Assembly: GCA_012267435.1 (NCBI GenBank)
Contig: JAAXGM010000009.1
Coordinates: forward strand, 1-48,902
Source: Gemmatimonadota bacterium
Lineage (GTDB): Bacteria; Gemmatimonadota; Gemmatimonadetes; Longimicrobiales; Gaopeijiaceae
Length of the DNA stretch: 48,902 nucleotides
Direction: 5' to 3'
Shown here piece after piece: positions 18,482 to 30,455 of this stretch. The notes beneath the pieces are model-generated. The model ran no database searches. It worked only from the letters and a program-made list of their open reading frames with translations, and was not told the DNA's origin. Every line of letters begins with the position of its first letter. Position 1 is the first letter of the stretch. Both the position numbers and the translations under genes were made by a program.

Positions 18482-19666
18482 TCACCCGCCGGGTCCCCGG
18501 GACAGGGCATGGTCGAGATCCTCGAGCAGGTCCCGCGGGTCCTCGATTCCCACCGACAGCCGTACCAGGCGGCCGCTGACTCCCATCTCGTCCCTGCGCT
18601 CGCGCGGCACCGACGCGTGGGTCATGAGCGCGGGCACCGAGATGAGCGATTCCACCCCGCCCAGGCTCTCCGCGAGCGCGAAGATGCGCGTGCCCTCCAC
18701 CAGCCGCCGCACCGCATCCTCCGTCGGCAGGGTGGCGGACACCATGCCGCTGAACCCGGCCATCTGGCGCGCGGCCAGTTCGTGCTGCGGGTGGGAGGAA
18801 AGGCCCGGGTAGTGCACCTCTTCGACGGCCGGATGGGCCTCCAGGAAGCGCGCCACCGCCAGCCCGTTGGCGTTGTGCTCGCGCATGCGCACATGCAGGG
18901 TCTTGGCGCCGCGCAGACAGAGCCAGCAGTCCATGGGGCCGGGCACGCCGCCGGTGGACTTGCGCAGGAAGCGCAGCCGGTCGTCCAGGTCCGGGTCGCG
19001 CACCGTGAGAACGCCGCCGATGATGTCGCTGTGGCCGTTCAGGTACTTGGTGGTCGAGTGCATCACGATGTCCGCGCCCGTCTCGTGCGGGCGCTGGTTC
19101 ACGGGCGTCGCGAAGGTGTTGTCCACGCACAGGAGCACGCCGGCGTCGCGGATGGCTTCGGCGGCCGCGCGCAGGTCGCACAGGCGCATCATCGGGTTGG
19201 TCGGGGTCTCGAGAAGGACCAGCCGCGTGTTGGGCCTGAGCGCGTCGCGGATCCGCTGCGGATCCCTCGCGTCCACGAAGGAGAAGGAGAGGCCGGCCCG
19301 GTCCAGCACCTGCGTGGCCAGCCGCGTCGTCCCGCCGTAGGTGTTCTCCTCGCAGACCACGTGGTCGCCCGCGGACAGCAGGCGGGCCACGCAGTCGATG
19401 GCGGCCATCCCGCTCGCGAAAGCGATGCCGTGGGACGCCGCTTCCAGAGAGGCGACGTTGCGTTCCAGGGCTTCGCGGGTAGGGTTCTGGACACGCGCGT
19501 ACTCCCAGGGCCATCCCTGGTCCAGTCCCGGCTGCACATAGGTCGAGGTCTGGAAGATGGGGGGCATGATGGAGCCGGTGTGCGGCTCGGGTCCCTGTCC
19601 TCCGTGAATCGCGAGTGTTGCAAGCCGATGATCCGGCGGTTGTATTCTTGCAGAGGGCTGGGTCAT
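18482..19666 (-). CDS. Trans-sulfuration PLP enzyme (cystathionine gamma-synthase/lyase family)
   Basis: TLAIHGGQGPEPHTGSIMPPIFQTSTYVQ, HSTTKYLNGHSDIIGG, SLGGVESLISVPALMTHA; start at MTQPSARIQ. Confidence 0.92.
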   Translation of the reverse strand: MTQPSARIQPPDHRLATLAIHGGQGPEPHTGSIMPPIFQTSTYVQPGLDQGWPWEYARVQNPTREALERNVASLEAASHGIAFASGMAAIDCVARLLSAGDHVVCEENTYGGTTRLATQVLDRAGLSFSFVDARDPQRIRDALRPNTRLVLLETPTNPMMRLCDLRAAAEAIRDAGVLLCVDNTFATPVNQRPHETGADIVMHSTTKYLNGHSDIIGGVLTVRDPDLDDRLRFLRKSTGGVPGPMDCWLCLRGAKTLHVRMREHNANGLAVARFLEAHPAVEEVHYPGLSSHPQHELAARQMAGFSGMVSATLPTEDAVRRLVEGTRIFALAESLGGVESLISVPALMTHASVPRERRDEMGVSGRLVRLSVGIEDPRDLLEDLDHALSRGPGG

Positions 19667-19719
19667 GGATCCGGATTGCGTCCGAAGGGGTTCTGGACAG
19701 CGGTCACGGGCTCGAATGT

Positions 19720-19783
19720 AGCAGTCCGCGGATGAATCCGCCCGCGCACCGAGAGTGGCGAGGCGCCGGGCTGGCAAGGCGCT
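19720..19783 (+). repeat. Dispersed repeat copy C (possibly part of a longer element to ~19901)
   Basis: AGCAGTCCGCGGATGAATCCGCCCGCGCACCGAGAGTGGCGAGGCGCCGGGCTGGCAAGGCGCT; CAGTCCGCG recurs at 19893-19901. Confidence 0.9.
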
Positions 19784-19950
19784 CCCGAGGCCGAATAGCA
19801 GGGCTATTGGGCCGAGAAGCAACGCGGAGCGAAGCGATCCAGCGCGGATGCATCGCCGCTCGAATGCCGGGGGGAGTTTGTCCACGGGCCGCCAGTCCGC
19901 GCGACGGGACGAAGGCGAGTCCCGCCGCCCACCAGAGGAGTTCGCCAGTC

Positions 19951-21369
19951 ATGCCAATCGTTCTTCCGCCCGATCTCATGGTGAGCGTCTCGGGTTTCCG
20001 GGGACGGGTGGGAGATCCGCTCACGCCCGAGCTGGTCACGGCGCTGGCGGCGGCATACGGAGTTTTCCTGCGGGGCGAGGGCGGAGGGCGATCCGTGATC
20101 CTGGGACGTGACTCGCGGACCTCCGGGCCCATGCTCGCCGCCGCCGCCGCCGCCGGACTGGCGTCGGTGGGGTGCGACGTGGTCGACATCGGCATCGTCC
20201 CCACCCCTGCGCTCATGATGGCGGTTCGCGACGCCGGGGCGGCGGGCGGGATGGCGGTCACCGCGAGCCACAACCCGGCGGAATGGAACGCTCTCAAGTT
20301 CGCCACCGCGGAAGGAATGTTTCTGGACGCATCGGGGATGGCCGGCTTCCGTCGGCTACTCGCGGAGGAGATTCCGCGCGCGTCGTGGGATCGGGTCGGA
20401 GAGGTCACGCGGGACGAGGGTGCGGCCCGGCGACACCTGCGGGCGGTGCTGGCGCTTCCGTTCCTGGATGTCTCCGCGCTGCGTGTGCGCGGTTTCTCCG
20501 TGGCGCTCGACTGCGTTCGCGGGGCGGGCGGCGCGGTCATGCCCGAGCTGCTGGAGCGTCTGGGATGCCGCGTGCACGCCATCGGGTTGGACATGGATGG
20601 GCGTTTTCCGCGCGATCCCGAGCCGACGGCCGCGAACCTGGGGGCTCTTGGCGCGCTGGTGCGGGAGAGTGGGGCCGACCTGGGGATGGCGGTGGATCCC
20701 GATGTCGACCGCCTGTCGCTGGTGGATGAGACCGGTGATCCGGCCGGCGAGGACTTCACCCTCGCCCTCGCGGCGGCGGCGGTGACCCGGCGGCTTCCGG
20801 GCCTCGTGGTGACCAACCTGTCCACCAGCCAGGTGGTCGAGGACGCCGCGGCCGCCAACGGGGCGAGGACATTGCGTGCGCCGGTGGGAGAGATCAACGT
20901 GGTGCGCCGCATGCGGGCGGAGGATGCCTTGGTCGGTGGGGAAGGGAACGGCGGGGTGATCGTGCCGGCGCTGCACCACACCCGCGACGCGCTGGTGGGC
21001 GCCGCGCTCGTGCTTCAGCATCTACTCGACGAAGGACTCTCGCTGACGGCGGCCATCGCCCGCTATCCGGACTACCGCATCGTGAAGGAAAAAGTCGCGT
21101 TCCCGAGGGAGGCCCTGGAGGCCGCGTACGCCCGCCTCCGGCAACGCTGGCCCGGCGCCGACCGGGACCGCACCGACGGACTGCGGCTCACCTGGCCCGA
21201 GCGCCGCGAGTGGCTGCACGTGCGACCCTCCGGCACGGAGCCGGTGGTTCGGCTGATTGCGGAAGCGCCGGCCGGGCCGCGGGCGCGGGCGCTCGTGGAG
21301 GAGGCGCGTGGCGAGCTGGCCCGGCTGGCGCGTTCCCCCCAGGACGCGGGCGCGGTAGCTTCCGGGTAG
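19951..21369 (+). CDS. Phosphoglucomutase/phosphomannomutase family protein
   Basis: MVSVSGFRGRVGDPLTPEL, TASHNPAEWNALKF, DPDVDRLSLVDE, RPSGTEPVVRLIAEA. Confidence 0.92.
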   Translation: MPIVLPPDLMVSVSGFRGRVGDPLTPELVTALAAAYGVFLRGEGGGRSVILGRDSRTSGPMLAAAAAAGLASVGCDVVDIGIVPTPALMMAVRDAGAAGGMAVTASHNPAEWNALKFATAEGMFLDASGMAGFRRLLAEEIPRASWDRVGEVTRDEGAARRHLRAVLALPFLDVSALRVRGFSVALDCVRGAGGAVMPELLERLGCRVHAIGLDMDGRFPRDPEPTAANLGALGALVRESGADLGMAVDPDVDRLSLVDETGDPAGEDFTLALAAAAVTRRLPGLVVTNLSTSQVVEDAAAANGARTLRAPVGEINVVRRMRAEDALVGGEGNGGVIVPALHHTRDALVGAALVLQHLLDEGLSLTAAIARYPDYRIVKEKVAFPREALEAAYARLRQRWPGADRDRTDGLRLTWPERREWLHVRPSGTEPVVRLIAEAPAGPRARALVEEARGELARLARSPQDAGAVASG

Positions 21370-21429
21370 CGCCTCCGCCGGCGGGACCGCCGCAGGGGTG
21401 CCCGAACGACATCGTCATCGAAGAAAGGA

Positions 21430-23268
21430 ATGTGTGGAATAGTCGGATACGTGGGTCCAGGTGATGCGACCCCCGTGCTGCTCGAAGGCCTCCGCCGCCT
21501 GGAGTACCGCGGATACGACTCGGCCGGTCTCGCGGTGGTCAACGGCGACGCCCGGCTGAGCGTGGTGAAGCGGGCGGGCAAGCTGGGGCAGGTGGAGGCG
21601 GCCATCGGCCGCGACTCTCCCGAGGGCGGTTGCGGCATCGCCCACACGCGCTGGGCCACCCACGGGGCCCCGACCGAGCGCAATGCCCATCCCCATGTCA
21701 GTCAGGATGGCGGCGTGGCTCTGGTGCACAACGGCATCATCGAGAACGCAGCCCCACTCAGGCGACGGCTCGAGGCGCGCGGATACCGGTTCCGGAGCGA
21801 TACCGACACCGAAGTGGTCGTGCACCTGGTCGATTTCTTCCTCAAGGAGGGGTCTCCGCTGGAGGAAGCCCTCGCGCTCGCGCTGGAACGCGTCGAGGGG
21901 ACCTATGGCATCGCGGCGGTCTCCGCGCACGAGCCGGACAAGCTGGTCGCGGCGCGCCAGGGAAGCCCGCTCCTGCTCGGGGTGGGGACGTCGGGCCAAT
22001 ACCTGGTGGGCTCCGACGCGGCCGCCGTCGTGGCCCAGACGCGCGACGTCGTCTACCTCGCGGACGGCGACTACGCAAAGCTCGAGCGCACCGGCTACCG
22101 GGTCTACCACATGGGGCGGGGCACGGTGCGCCGCTCGGTGCATCAGGTGACCTGGGACCTGTCCGCGATCGAGCGCGGCGGCTTCGAGCACTTCATGCTG
22201 AAGGAGATCTTCGAGCAGCCGAGCAGTCTGCGCGACGTGCTTCGGGGGCGGCTGCTGGAGGCCGACGGAATGGCTCGCCTGGGCGGGATCGAGCGGCACC
22301 GGGAGGAACTGCTCTCGCTGGATCGCGTGGTCATGACGGCGTGCGGGACCAGCTGGCACGCCGCGCTGATCGGCGAGTACATGCTCGAGGATCTCGCGCG
22401 CATACCGGTCGAAGTGGAGTACGCGTCCGAGTTCCGCTACAAGAACCCTGTTCTGGACGAGCGCACGCTGGTGGTCGCGATCAGCCAGTCCGGAGAGACG
22501 GCCGACACGCTGGCCGCGTTGCGGGAAGCGCGCCGCAGGGGAGCGCGCACCATGGGCATCGTCAACGTGGTGGGCTCGTCCATCGCGCGCGAAACCGCGT
22601 TCGGCTGTCACCTGCACGCGGGGCCCGAGATCGGGGTGGCGTCCACCAAGGCCTTCACCAGCCAGCTCATGGTGCTCGCCCTGTTCGCCCTCTGGATGGG
22701 ACGGCGCCGACAGGTCTCGCTGCTGGGCGGGCGTCGCATCGTCCAGGCCATGCGGGCCCTCCCGGGACAGGTGGAGGAGGTCCTGAAGCTGAACGATTCC
22801 ATTCTGGAACTGGCGCGCACCTACCAGGACGCGCCCAACTTCCTCTACCTGGGCCGCGGCCACCAGTTTCCGGTGGCGCTGGAGGGGGCGCTCAAGCTCA
22901 AGGAAGTGAGCTACATCCACGCCGAAGGCTATCCCGCGGCGGAGATGAAGCACGGGCCGATCGCGCTGATCGACGAGGCCATGCCGGTCGTGATCCTCGC
23001 ACCGAGCGACCCCGTCTATCCGAAGGTCGTGTCCAACATCGAGGAGGTGAAGGCGAGGAACGCGCGCGTGATCGCCGTCGTCAGCGAAGGCAACTCGGAA
23101 CTCGAGGACAAGGTGGATCACGTCATCCGCGTCCCGGACACGCTGCCCTTCCTGCGCCCCGTGCTCACCACGGTGCCGCTTCAGCTGCTCGCCTACCACA
23201 TCGCCGTCCTCCGGGGCTGTGACGTGGACCAGCCCCGCAACTTGGCCAAGTCGGTCACGGTCGAGTGA
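21430..23268 (+). CDS. glmS: Glutamine--fructose-6-phosphate aminotransferase
   Basis: [10 protein letters not shown]-terminal Cys, [18 protein letters not shown], two SIS domains, C-terminal NLAKSVTVE. Confidence 0.98.
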   Translation: MCGIVGYVGPGDATPVLLEGLRRLEYRGYDSAGLAVVNGDARLSVVKRAGKLGQVEAAIGRDSPEGGCGIAHTRWATHGAPTERNAHPHVSQDGGVALVHNGIIENAAPLRRRLEARGYRFRSDTDTEVVVHLVDFFLKEGSPLEEALALALERVEGTYGIAAVSAHEPDKLVAARQGSPLLLGVGTSGQYLVGSDAAAVVAQTRDVVYLADGDYAKLERTGYRVYHMGRGTVRRSVHQVTWDLSAIERGGFEHFMLKEIFEQPSSLRDVLRGRLLEADGMARLGGIERHREELLSLDRVVMTACGTSWHAALIGEYMLEDLARIPVEVEYASEFRYKNPVLDERTLVVAISQSGETADTLAALREARRRGARTMGIVNVVGSSIARETAFGCHLHAGPEIGVASTKAFTSQLMVLALFALWMGRRRQVSLLGGRRIVQAMRALPGQVEEVLKLNDSILELARTYQDAPNFLYLGRGHQFPVALEGALKLKEVSYIHAEGYPAAEMKHGPIALIDEAMPVVILAPSDPVYPKVVSNIEEVKARNARVIAVVSEGNSELEDKVDHVIRVPDTLPFLRPVLTTVPLQLLAYHIAVLRGCDVDQPRNLAKSVTVE

Positions 23269-23329
23269 TGGTGCGGGCGCGGGAACGGGAGGTCACGCCC
23301 GCTGGCGCGGACGGCGCGAGAGGCGCGAG

Positions 23330-23770
23330 ATGAGGATCGTCCTCCAGCGCGTGGCGCGCGCCTCGGTGACCGTCGACGGTTCGGTGGTGGGGCGCATCGA
23401 CGGCGGACTCCTGCTGCTCGTCGGGTTTACCCGAGAGGACCGCGTGGACGCGCTCGAGTGGATGGCGAACAAGGTGCTGGGGCTGCGCGTCTTCAACGAT
23501 CCGCGGGGCAGGATGAACCTGTCGCTCCGGGATGTCTCCGGCGATGTTCTGGTCGTGAGCCAGTTCACGCTGTACGGCGATACCCGCAAGGGACGCCGGC
23601 CGAGCTTCGTGCGGGCGGCGGGGCCCGATGTGGCGGTGCCCCTCTACGAGAACTTCGTTGCGCTCTTGCGGGAGAAGGCTCCGGGTCGGGTCGAGACTGG
23701 CGTGTTCGGCGCCATGATGGATGTGGAACTCGTAAACGATGGCCCCGTGACCCTGGTGTTGGAACGATGA
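23330..23770 (+). CDS. dtd: D-aminoacyl-tRNA deacylase
   Basis: [44 protein letters not shown]. Confidence 0.96.
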   Translation: MRIVLQRVARASVTVDGSVVGRIDGGLLLLVGFTREDRVDALEWMANKVLGLRVFNDPRGRMNLSLRDVSGDVLVVSQFTLYGDTRKGRRPSFVRAAGPDVAVPLYENFVALLREKAPGRVETGVFGAMMDVELVNDGPVTLVLER

Positions 23771-24426
23771 CCGGCGGGCCGTCGGATGGGCGGGGCCCTG
23801 GCCTCGTTCTCGCGTCCCGGTCGCCCAGGCGCGCGGATCTGCTCACCATGCTGGCGATTCCGTTCGAGGTCGACCCCGCGGACATCGTGGAGGAGGTCCT
23901 GCCCGGAGAGGGCCCGGTCTCGCATACCCGACGCCTAGCCGAGGAGAAGGCGCGCGCCGTGGCGGGGCGCCGGTCGGGCCGGCTGGTGCTGGGTGGCGAC
24001 ACGGTGGTGGTGCGGGACGGGACCATCCTGGGCAAGCCCCGGGGCGTCGATGACGCGGTCGCGATGCTCATGAGCTTGGCGGGCCGGGCCCACGAGGTGG
24101 TCAGCGCGCTGGCGCTGGCGGAGCCCGACGGGTGCGTGCGCGCCGGCGTCTCCCGAACCACGGTGTGGCTGCGATCCTTCGGCGAGAGGGAGGCTCGGGC
24201 CTACGTGGCCACCGGGGAACCGATGGACAAGGCGGGGGCCTATGCCATACAGGGCGCCGGCGCGGTGCTGGTGGAGTCGCTGGAGGGCGACTACTTCACG
24301 GTGGTGGGGCTGCCCGTGCCGCTGCTCGTGGGCCTGCTGGGCGCCGCAGGCGTCCCGTATGGGTTCGGTGGCTGGGCAACGGCGTCCGCGGGAGAAGTGA
24401 TACCGGGAACCGGAGCGCGGTTGTGA
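23767..24426 (+). CDS. maf: Maf family nucleotide pyrophosphatase
   Basis: [41 protein letters not shown] overlap with dtd. Confidence 0.94.
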   Translation: MTGGPSDGRGPGLVLASRSPRRADLLTMLAIPFEVDPADIVEEVLPGEGPVSHTRRLAEEKARAVAGRRSGRLVLGGDTVVVRDGTILGKPRGVDDAVAMLMSLAGRAHEVVSALALAEPDGCVRAGVSRTTVWLRSFGEREARAYVATGEPMDKAGAYAIQGAGAVLVESLEGDYFTVVGLPVPLLVGLLGAAGVPYGFGGWATASAGEVIPGTGARL

Positions 24427-25940
24427 GCGAACGACCGGCGGTTCTGGCCCTCGACCAGGGCACGACCGGCACGACCGCCCTGGTGGTGGGGAGCGACGGA
24501 CGCATCTTGGGGCGCGGCTACTCGGAGTTCACCCAGCACTTCCCACGGCCGGGCTGGGTCGAGCATGACGCGGAGGAGATCTGGCGGGTGACCCGGCGGG
24601 TCGCGCGCGGCGCGCTGGACGACGCCGGAGGGGCGGCGCGCCTGGAGGCCATCGGCATCGCGAACCAGCGAGAGACCGTGGTGCTCTGGGACCGTGCCTC
24701 GCTCGAGCCGGTGTGTCGGGCCATCGTCTGGCAGGACCGCCGCACCGCGTCGATCTGCACGGAGTTGCGCCGCGGCGGCCACGAGTCCTGGGTGCGCCGG
24801 CGGACGGGGCTGGTTCTGGATCCCTACTTCTCGGGAACCAAGCTGACTTGGCTCTTCCGCGAGCGCCCGGAGCTGCGGGCGGCGGCGGAGGCCGGCGATC
24901 TGGCCGCGGGCACCATCGACGCCTGGCTGGTGGCGCGCCTGACGGGCGGGGCGGTGCACGCCACCGACCACACCAATGCCTCGCGCACCCTCCTCTACGA
25001 CCTGCACCGCCGGGCCTGGGATCCGTCGCTCGCCGACCTGTTCGAAGTCCCGGCGGGGATCCTGCCCGAGGTGCGCTCCAGCTCCGGCGGCTTCGGGATC
25101 GCGCGCGGCGAGCACCTGGGGACGGAAGTTGCGGTTGCGGGCGTGGTCGGGGACCAGCAGGCCGCTCTCTTCGGACAGGGCTGCATCCGGGCCGGCCAGG
25201 CCAAGGTGACGTACGGCACCGGGGCGTTCCTGCTCCTGCATACGGGCCAGGAGGTGGTGACCTCGGAGAACGGGCTTCTCACCACGCTGGCCTGCGACGC
25301 GCGCGGTGGCCCGGCGTACGCCCTGGAGGGCTCGATCTTCTCGGCGGGCGCATCCGTGCAGTGGCTGCGCGACGGCCTGGGCATCCTCGACCACGCCGCC
25401 GAGTCGGAGGAGCGCGCCCGCGAGGTGGCGGACAACGCCGGAGTCTACTTCGTGCCCGCGTTCGCGGGGCTGGGGGCGCCGCACTGGATCCCCGAGGCGC
25501 GCGGCACGGTGGTGGGAATCACGCGCGGGACCACCGCATCGCATCTGGCGCGCGCGGCACTCGAGTCGATGGCGTACGGCACGGCGGACGTCATCCGCGC
25601 CATGGAGGAGGACGCCGGGCTGACCACCCGGGAGCTGCGCGCCGACGGCGGGGCGGCGCGCAACCGGTGGCTGATGCAGTTCCAGGCGGACGTGCTGGAC
25701 GTGCCCGTGCGCCGTGCGCCGCGGGTGGAGACCACCGCGCTCGGAGCCGCCGGCCTGGCGGGGATCGCGGCCGGCGTCTGGCCGGACGGCGAGGCGTTTA
25801 CGGCCTCCGCCGGAAATCCCGAAATCCACTCGCCCACGATGCGCTCCGAGGAACGCGATGCGCTCATCGCCGGTTGGGAGAGGGCGGTCGCGGCCGCGCG
25901 CAGTTGGGCCCGCGAGGGAGAGCCGCCCGGCCAGGTTTGA
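24423..25940 (+). CDS. glpK: Glycerol kinase
   Basis: LALDQGTTGTTALV, GIANQRETVVLWDR, GDQQAALFGQ, KVTYGTGAFLL, LRADGGAARNRWLMQFQAD; GTGA overlap with maf. Confidence 0.96.
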   Translation: MSERPAVLALDQGTTGTTALVVGSDGRILGRGYSEFTQHFPRPGWVEHDAEEIWRVTRRVARGALDDAGGAARLEAIGIANQRETVVLWDRASLEPVCRAIVWQDRRTASICTELRRGGHESWVRRRTGLVLDPYFSGTKLTWLFRERPELRAAAEAGDLAAGTIDAWLVARLTGGAVHATDHTNASRTLLYDLHRRAWDPSLADLFEVPAGILPEVRSSSGGFGIARGEHLGTEVAVAGVVGDQQAALFGQGCIRAGQAKVTYGTGAFLLLHTGQEVVTSENGLLTTLACDARGGPAYALEGSIFSAGASVQWLRDGLGILDHAAESEERAREVADNAGVYFVPAFAGLGAPHWIPEARGTVVGITRGTTASHLARAALESMAYGTADVIRAMEEDAGLTTRELRADGGAARNRWLMQFQADVLDVPVRRAPRVETTALGAAGLAGIAAGVWPDGEAFTASAGNPEIHSPTMRSEERDALIAGWERAVAAARSWAREGEPPGQV

Positions 25941-25966
25941 GAAACCGCGCCTCCATCCTATATATT
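25937..25966 (+). promoter_or_regulatory. Candidate sigma70-type promoter of the ccm operon
   Basis: TTGAGA (25937) - N18 - TATATT (25961), or N16 - TATATA; -35 overlaps the glpK stop. Confidence 0.5.
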
Positions 25967-26040
25967 GTGAACGCTGGGAAGACCGTACCCGAGGCCGTCG
26001 GGCCGGGTGCGGGACAAACGGGACACAAGGGGCGCAGCGA

Positions 26041-26453
26041 ATGAAGAACAGCCGCTTCTACATCGGTCTGGTCGGCGTCGCGATGGTCGTGACGTTCCTC
26101 ATCTGGACGGGTGTCGACAAGGCGATGGTCTACTACCTGACCCCGGTCGAACTCATGGCGAAGGCAGCGGAGGACGACACCTTCCACGACATCGGCGTGA
26201 AGGTCAGCGGCCGGGTGGTGAAGGGGAGCTACCAGGCCGAGGGCGCATTCGAGCACTACTTCTCGGTGATGGACTTGGAGCGCGAGGACGCCAGCTTCCG
26301 GGTGGAGTATCGTGACATCCTCCCGGACACCTTCAGCGACGAGACCGAAGTCGTCGTCGAAGGACGTTTCCGGCGCGACGGGGTCTTCGAAGCCACGACC
26401 GTGCTGACCAAGTGCGGCAGCCGCTACGAGGCCATGCCGGACGAGATGGCCGG

Positions 26454-26457
<4 letters not shown>
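26041..26457 (+). CDS. ccmE: Cytochrome c maturation protein CcmE, Cys-type (CxxxY)
   Basis: Single N-terminal TM, YYLTPVELMAKA, VKVSGRVVKGS, C-terminal LTKCGSRYEAMPDEM. Confidence 0.9.
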
Positions 26458-28493
<2,036 letters not shown>

Positions 28494-28547
28494 CCCGGAC
28501 TGGCGTTCCGTCCGGTTCCCGCCGCTGGCTCCGCCGCCGCGTAGCGC

Positions 28548-29027
28548 ATGATGATCCTCCTGGGGGCAGTTCTGGTCGCGGCCGCGGTGGTCCTCTACGT
28601 CGTGCAGCCCGTGTTCAGCGGGGAGAGGGCGCCTCTCGCGAGCCTGGACGAGGAGTTCACCGAGGCGGAGGCGCGCAGGCACCTGAGCCTGGTGGCGCTG
28701 CGCGACGTCGAGTACGACTTCGCGACCGGAAAGATCGACGAACGCGACTACCGCCGATTGCGCGACGAGTTGGCCCGCGAGGCACTGGATGCGTTGCGGG
28801 AGGTGCGGCGAGGCCGGGAGCGGACGAGGGGCTCTCCGCCGGCGCGGGACACCTTGGCGGACGACCTCGAACGGGAAATCGCGGCGTATCGGGCCGCCCT
28901 GCGAGCGGGGACGGTGTGCGACCGCTGCGGCAGCGCCAACCTGGAGGTGGCGCTCTTCTGCGCGGCCTGCGGCGGACGCTTGGAGTCGGCGCGCGGGAAG
29001 GAGGCCGCGCCGGCCGCGCGGGGTTGA
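28548..29027 (+). CDS. CcmI-like N-terminal region fused to C-terminal zinc ribbon
   Basis: N-terminal TM, LRDVEYDFATGKIDERDYRRLRDELAREAL (CcmI-like), C-terminal CDRCGSANLEVALFCAACGG. Confidence 0.65.
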   Translation: MMILLGAVLVAAAVVLYVVQPVFSGERAPLASLDEEFTEAEARRHLSLVALRDVEYDFATGKIDERDYRRLRDELAREALDALREVRRGRERTRGSPPARDTLADDLEREIAAYRAALRAGTVCDRCGSANLEVALFCAACGGRLESARGKEAAPAARG

Positions 29028-29034
29028 TGAGCTG

Positions 29035-29778
29035 ATGCCCGCCGCCGCCGCCGCCCCCCGTGCCGGCTTCCCCGTCCTTGAGGCCGCGTCGCTGGTGCGG
29101 GACTACGGGCCGGTGCGCGCCGTGGATCACGTCTCGTTCCGCCTCGGGGCCGGTGAGTTTCTCTCGGTATTCGGCCCCAACGGAGCGGGCAAGACCTCCC
29201 TCCTGCGGCTGCTCGCCGGAGGGCTCCGCCCGACGTCCGGGGAGGTCCGGGTGTCCGGGGTTCCCCTCACCATCGGGGACCGGGCGGCGCGCGCCCGGAT
29301 CGGTATTCTGTCCCACCTGAGCTTTCTGTACGGCCGCCTCACGGCGCGCGAGAATCTCTTGTTTTACGGCGGTCTGCACGGCCTCGAAGACCTGGGCTCG
29401 CGGGTGCCGGACCGCTTGGCCGACGTCGGCCTCGAACGCTACGCCGAAAGCCCGGTGGACACGCTGTCCCGGGGCACGGTGCAGCGGCTGGCGCTGGCGC
29501 GCGCGCTGCTCCACGATCCCGAGATCGTCCTGCTCGACGAGCCCTACACCGGTCTCGACGCCTACGCCGGCGCGCTGCTCCAGGAGCTGCTCTCGGCACT
29601 GAGGGACGGAGGCCGCACGGTGGTCATGGTCACGCACAATCTTGGTAGGGGGCTCGAGCTGGCCGATCGCGTGGCGATCCAGGTCCGCGGCAAGTTCGTG
29701 TTCGAGGCCAAGCGGGCCGACTTGGATGCCGTTGGCCTGGAGCGATCCTATCGTCGCGCGGTGGAGGGGAAGGCATGA
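29035..29778 (+). CDS. ccmA: Heme exporter ATP-binding protein CcmA-like
   Basis: GPNGAGKTSLLRLLAG Walker A, LSRGTVQRLALARAL signature, VLLDEPYTGLD; followed by ccmB and ccmC. Confidence 0.88.
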   Translation: MPAAAAAPRAGFPVLEAASLVRDYGPVRAVDHVSFRLGAGEFLSVFGPNGAGKTSLLRLLAGGLRPTSGEVRVSGVPLTIGDRAARARIGILSHLSFLYGRLTARENLLFYGGLHGLEDLGSRVPDRLADVGLERYAESPVDTLSRGTVQRLALARALLHDPEIVLLDEPYTGLDAYAGALLQELLSALRDGGRTVVMVTHNLGRGLELADRVAIQVRGKFVFEAKRADLDAVGLERSYRRAVEGKA

Positions 29779-30455
29779 CCGTCTACCTGCGGCAGGTGGC
29801 GGCGATCGTGCGCAAGGACCTCCTGCTGGAGCTGCGCACGGGGGAGAGGCTGGCGGCGATGGGCGGGCTGACCGTCCTGATCGCCATCCTCCTTCATTTC
29901 GCGATCGATCAGGGGCTGGTGCGGATGCAGCAGCTGGCCGCCGGCCTGCTCTGGATGACGATTCTGTTCGGAGGCATGCTGGGCATGGGCCGGACCTTCG
30001 AAATGGAGCGGGAGGGGGGGGCGATCCAAGGCCTGCTCACCAGCCCGGTCCCGCTCGATGGCATATACCTGGCGAAAGTGGTCTCCAATTTCGTCCTGGT
30101 GACCGCGATCGAGGTCGTCGCGCTCGCGGCTTACTGGCTGTTCTTCGGGTTCAACTACGGAAACGCCCCTCTCCTGCTGGCCGCCGTGCTGGGCGTGGCG
30201 ACGCTCGGATTCGTGGCCGTCACCACGCTGTTCAGCGCCATATCGGCGCAGACGAACATGGGACAGACCCTTCTTCCCATCCTGATCTTTCCACTCCTGG
30301 TTCCCGTGGTCATCTTCGGTGTCACGGCCACGGGACGCATCTTCGCTTCGCGTCCCGTGCGGGAGGTCGAGGGCGGCCTCTATCTGCTGGCGGCCTTCAC
30401 GGTGGTGGCGCTGACGGCGGGAACGATCCTGTTTCGATACGTGGTGGAGGAATGA
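29775..30455 (+). CDS. ccmB: Heme exporter protein CcmB
   Basis: Six-TM-like, VAAIVRKDLLLELRTGERL, EREGGAIQGLLTSPVPLDGIYLAK; ATGA overlap with ccmA. Confidence 0.9.
   Translation: MTVYLRQVAAIVRKDLLLELRTGERLAAMGGLTVLIAILLHFAIDQGLVRMQQLAAGLLWMTILFGGMLGMGRTFEMEREGGAIQGLLTSPVPLDGIYLAKVVSNFVLVTAIEVVALAAYWLFFGFNYGNAPLLLAAVLGVATLGFVAVTTLFSAISAQTNMGQTLLPILIFPLLVPVVIFGVTATGRIFASRPVREVEGGLYLLAAFTVVALTAGTILFRYVVEE

Noticed and set aside
19615-19950. 112-residue N-terminal extension of the phosphohexomutase ORF
   Set aside because: Non-conserved, passes through repeat copy C; the canonical protein begins near MPIVLPPDLMVSVSGFRGRVG. The frame being open is noted in findings but not taken as proof of translation.
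21415-23199. 594-aa minus-strand ORF antisense to glmS
   Set aside because: Shadow ORF; glmS is unambiguous on the plus strand.
29160-29500. CcmA signature LSRGT instead of LSGGQ as a sign of a degenerate ABC protein
   Set aside because: Walker A, Walker B and neighbouring ccmB/ccmC are intact, and signature variation of this sort is common in CcmA-like ATPases.
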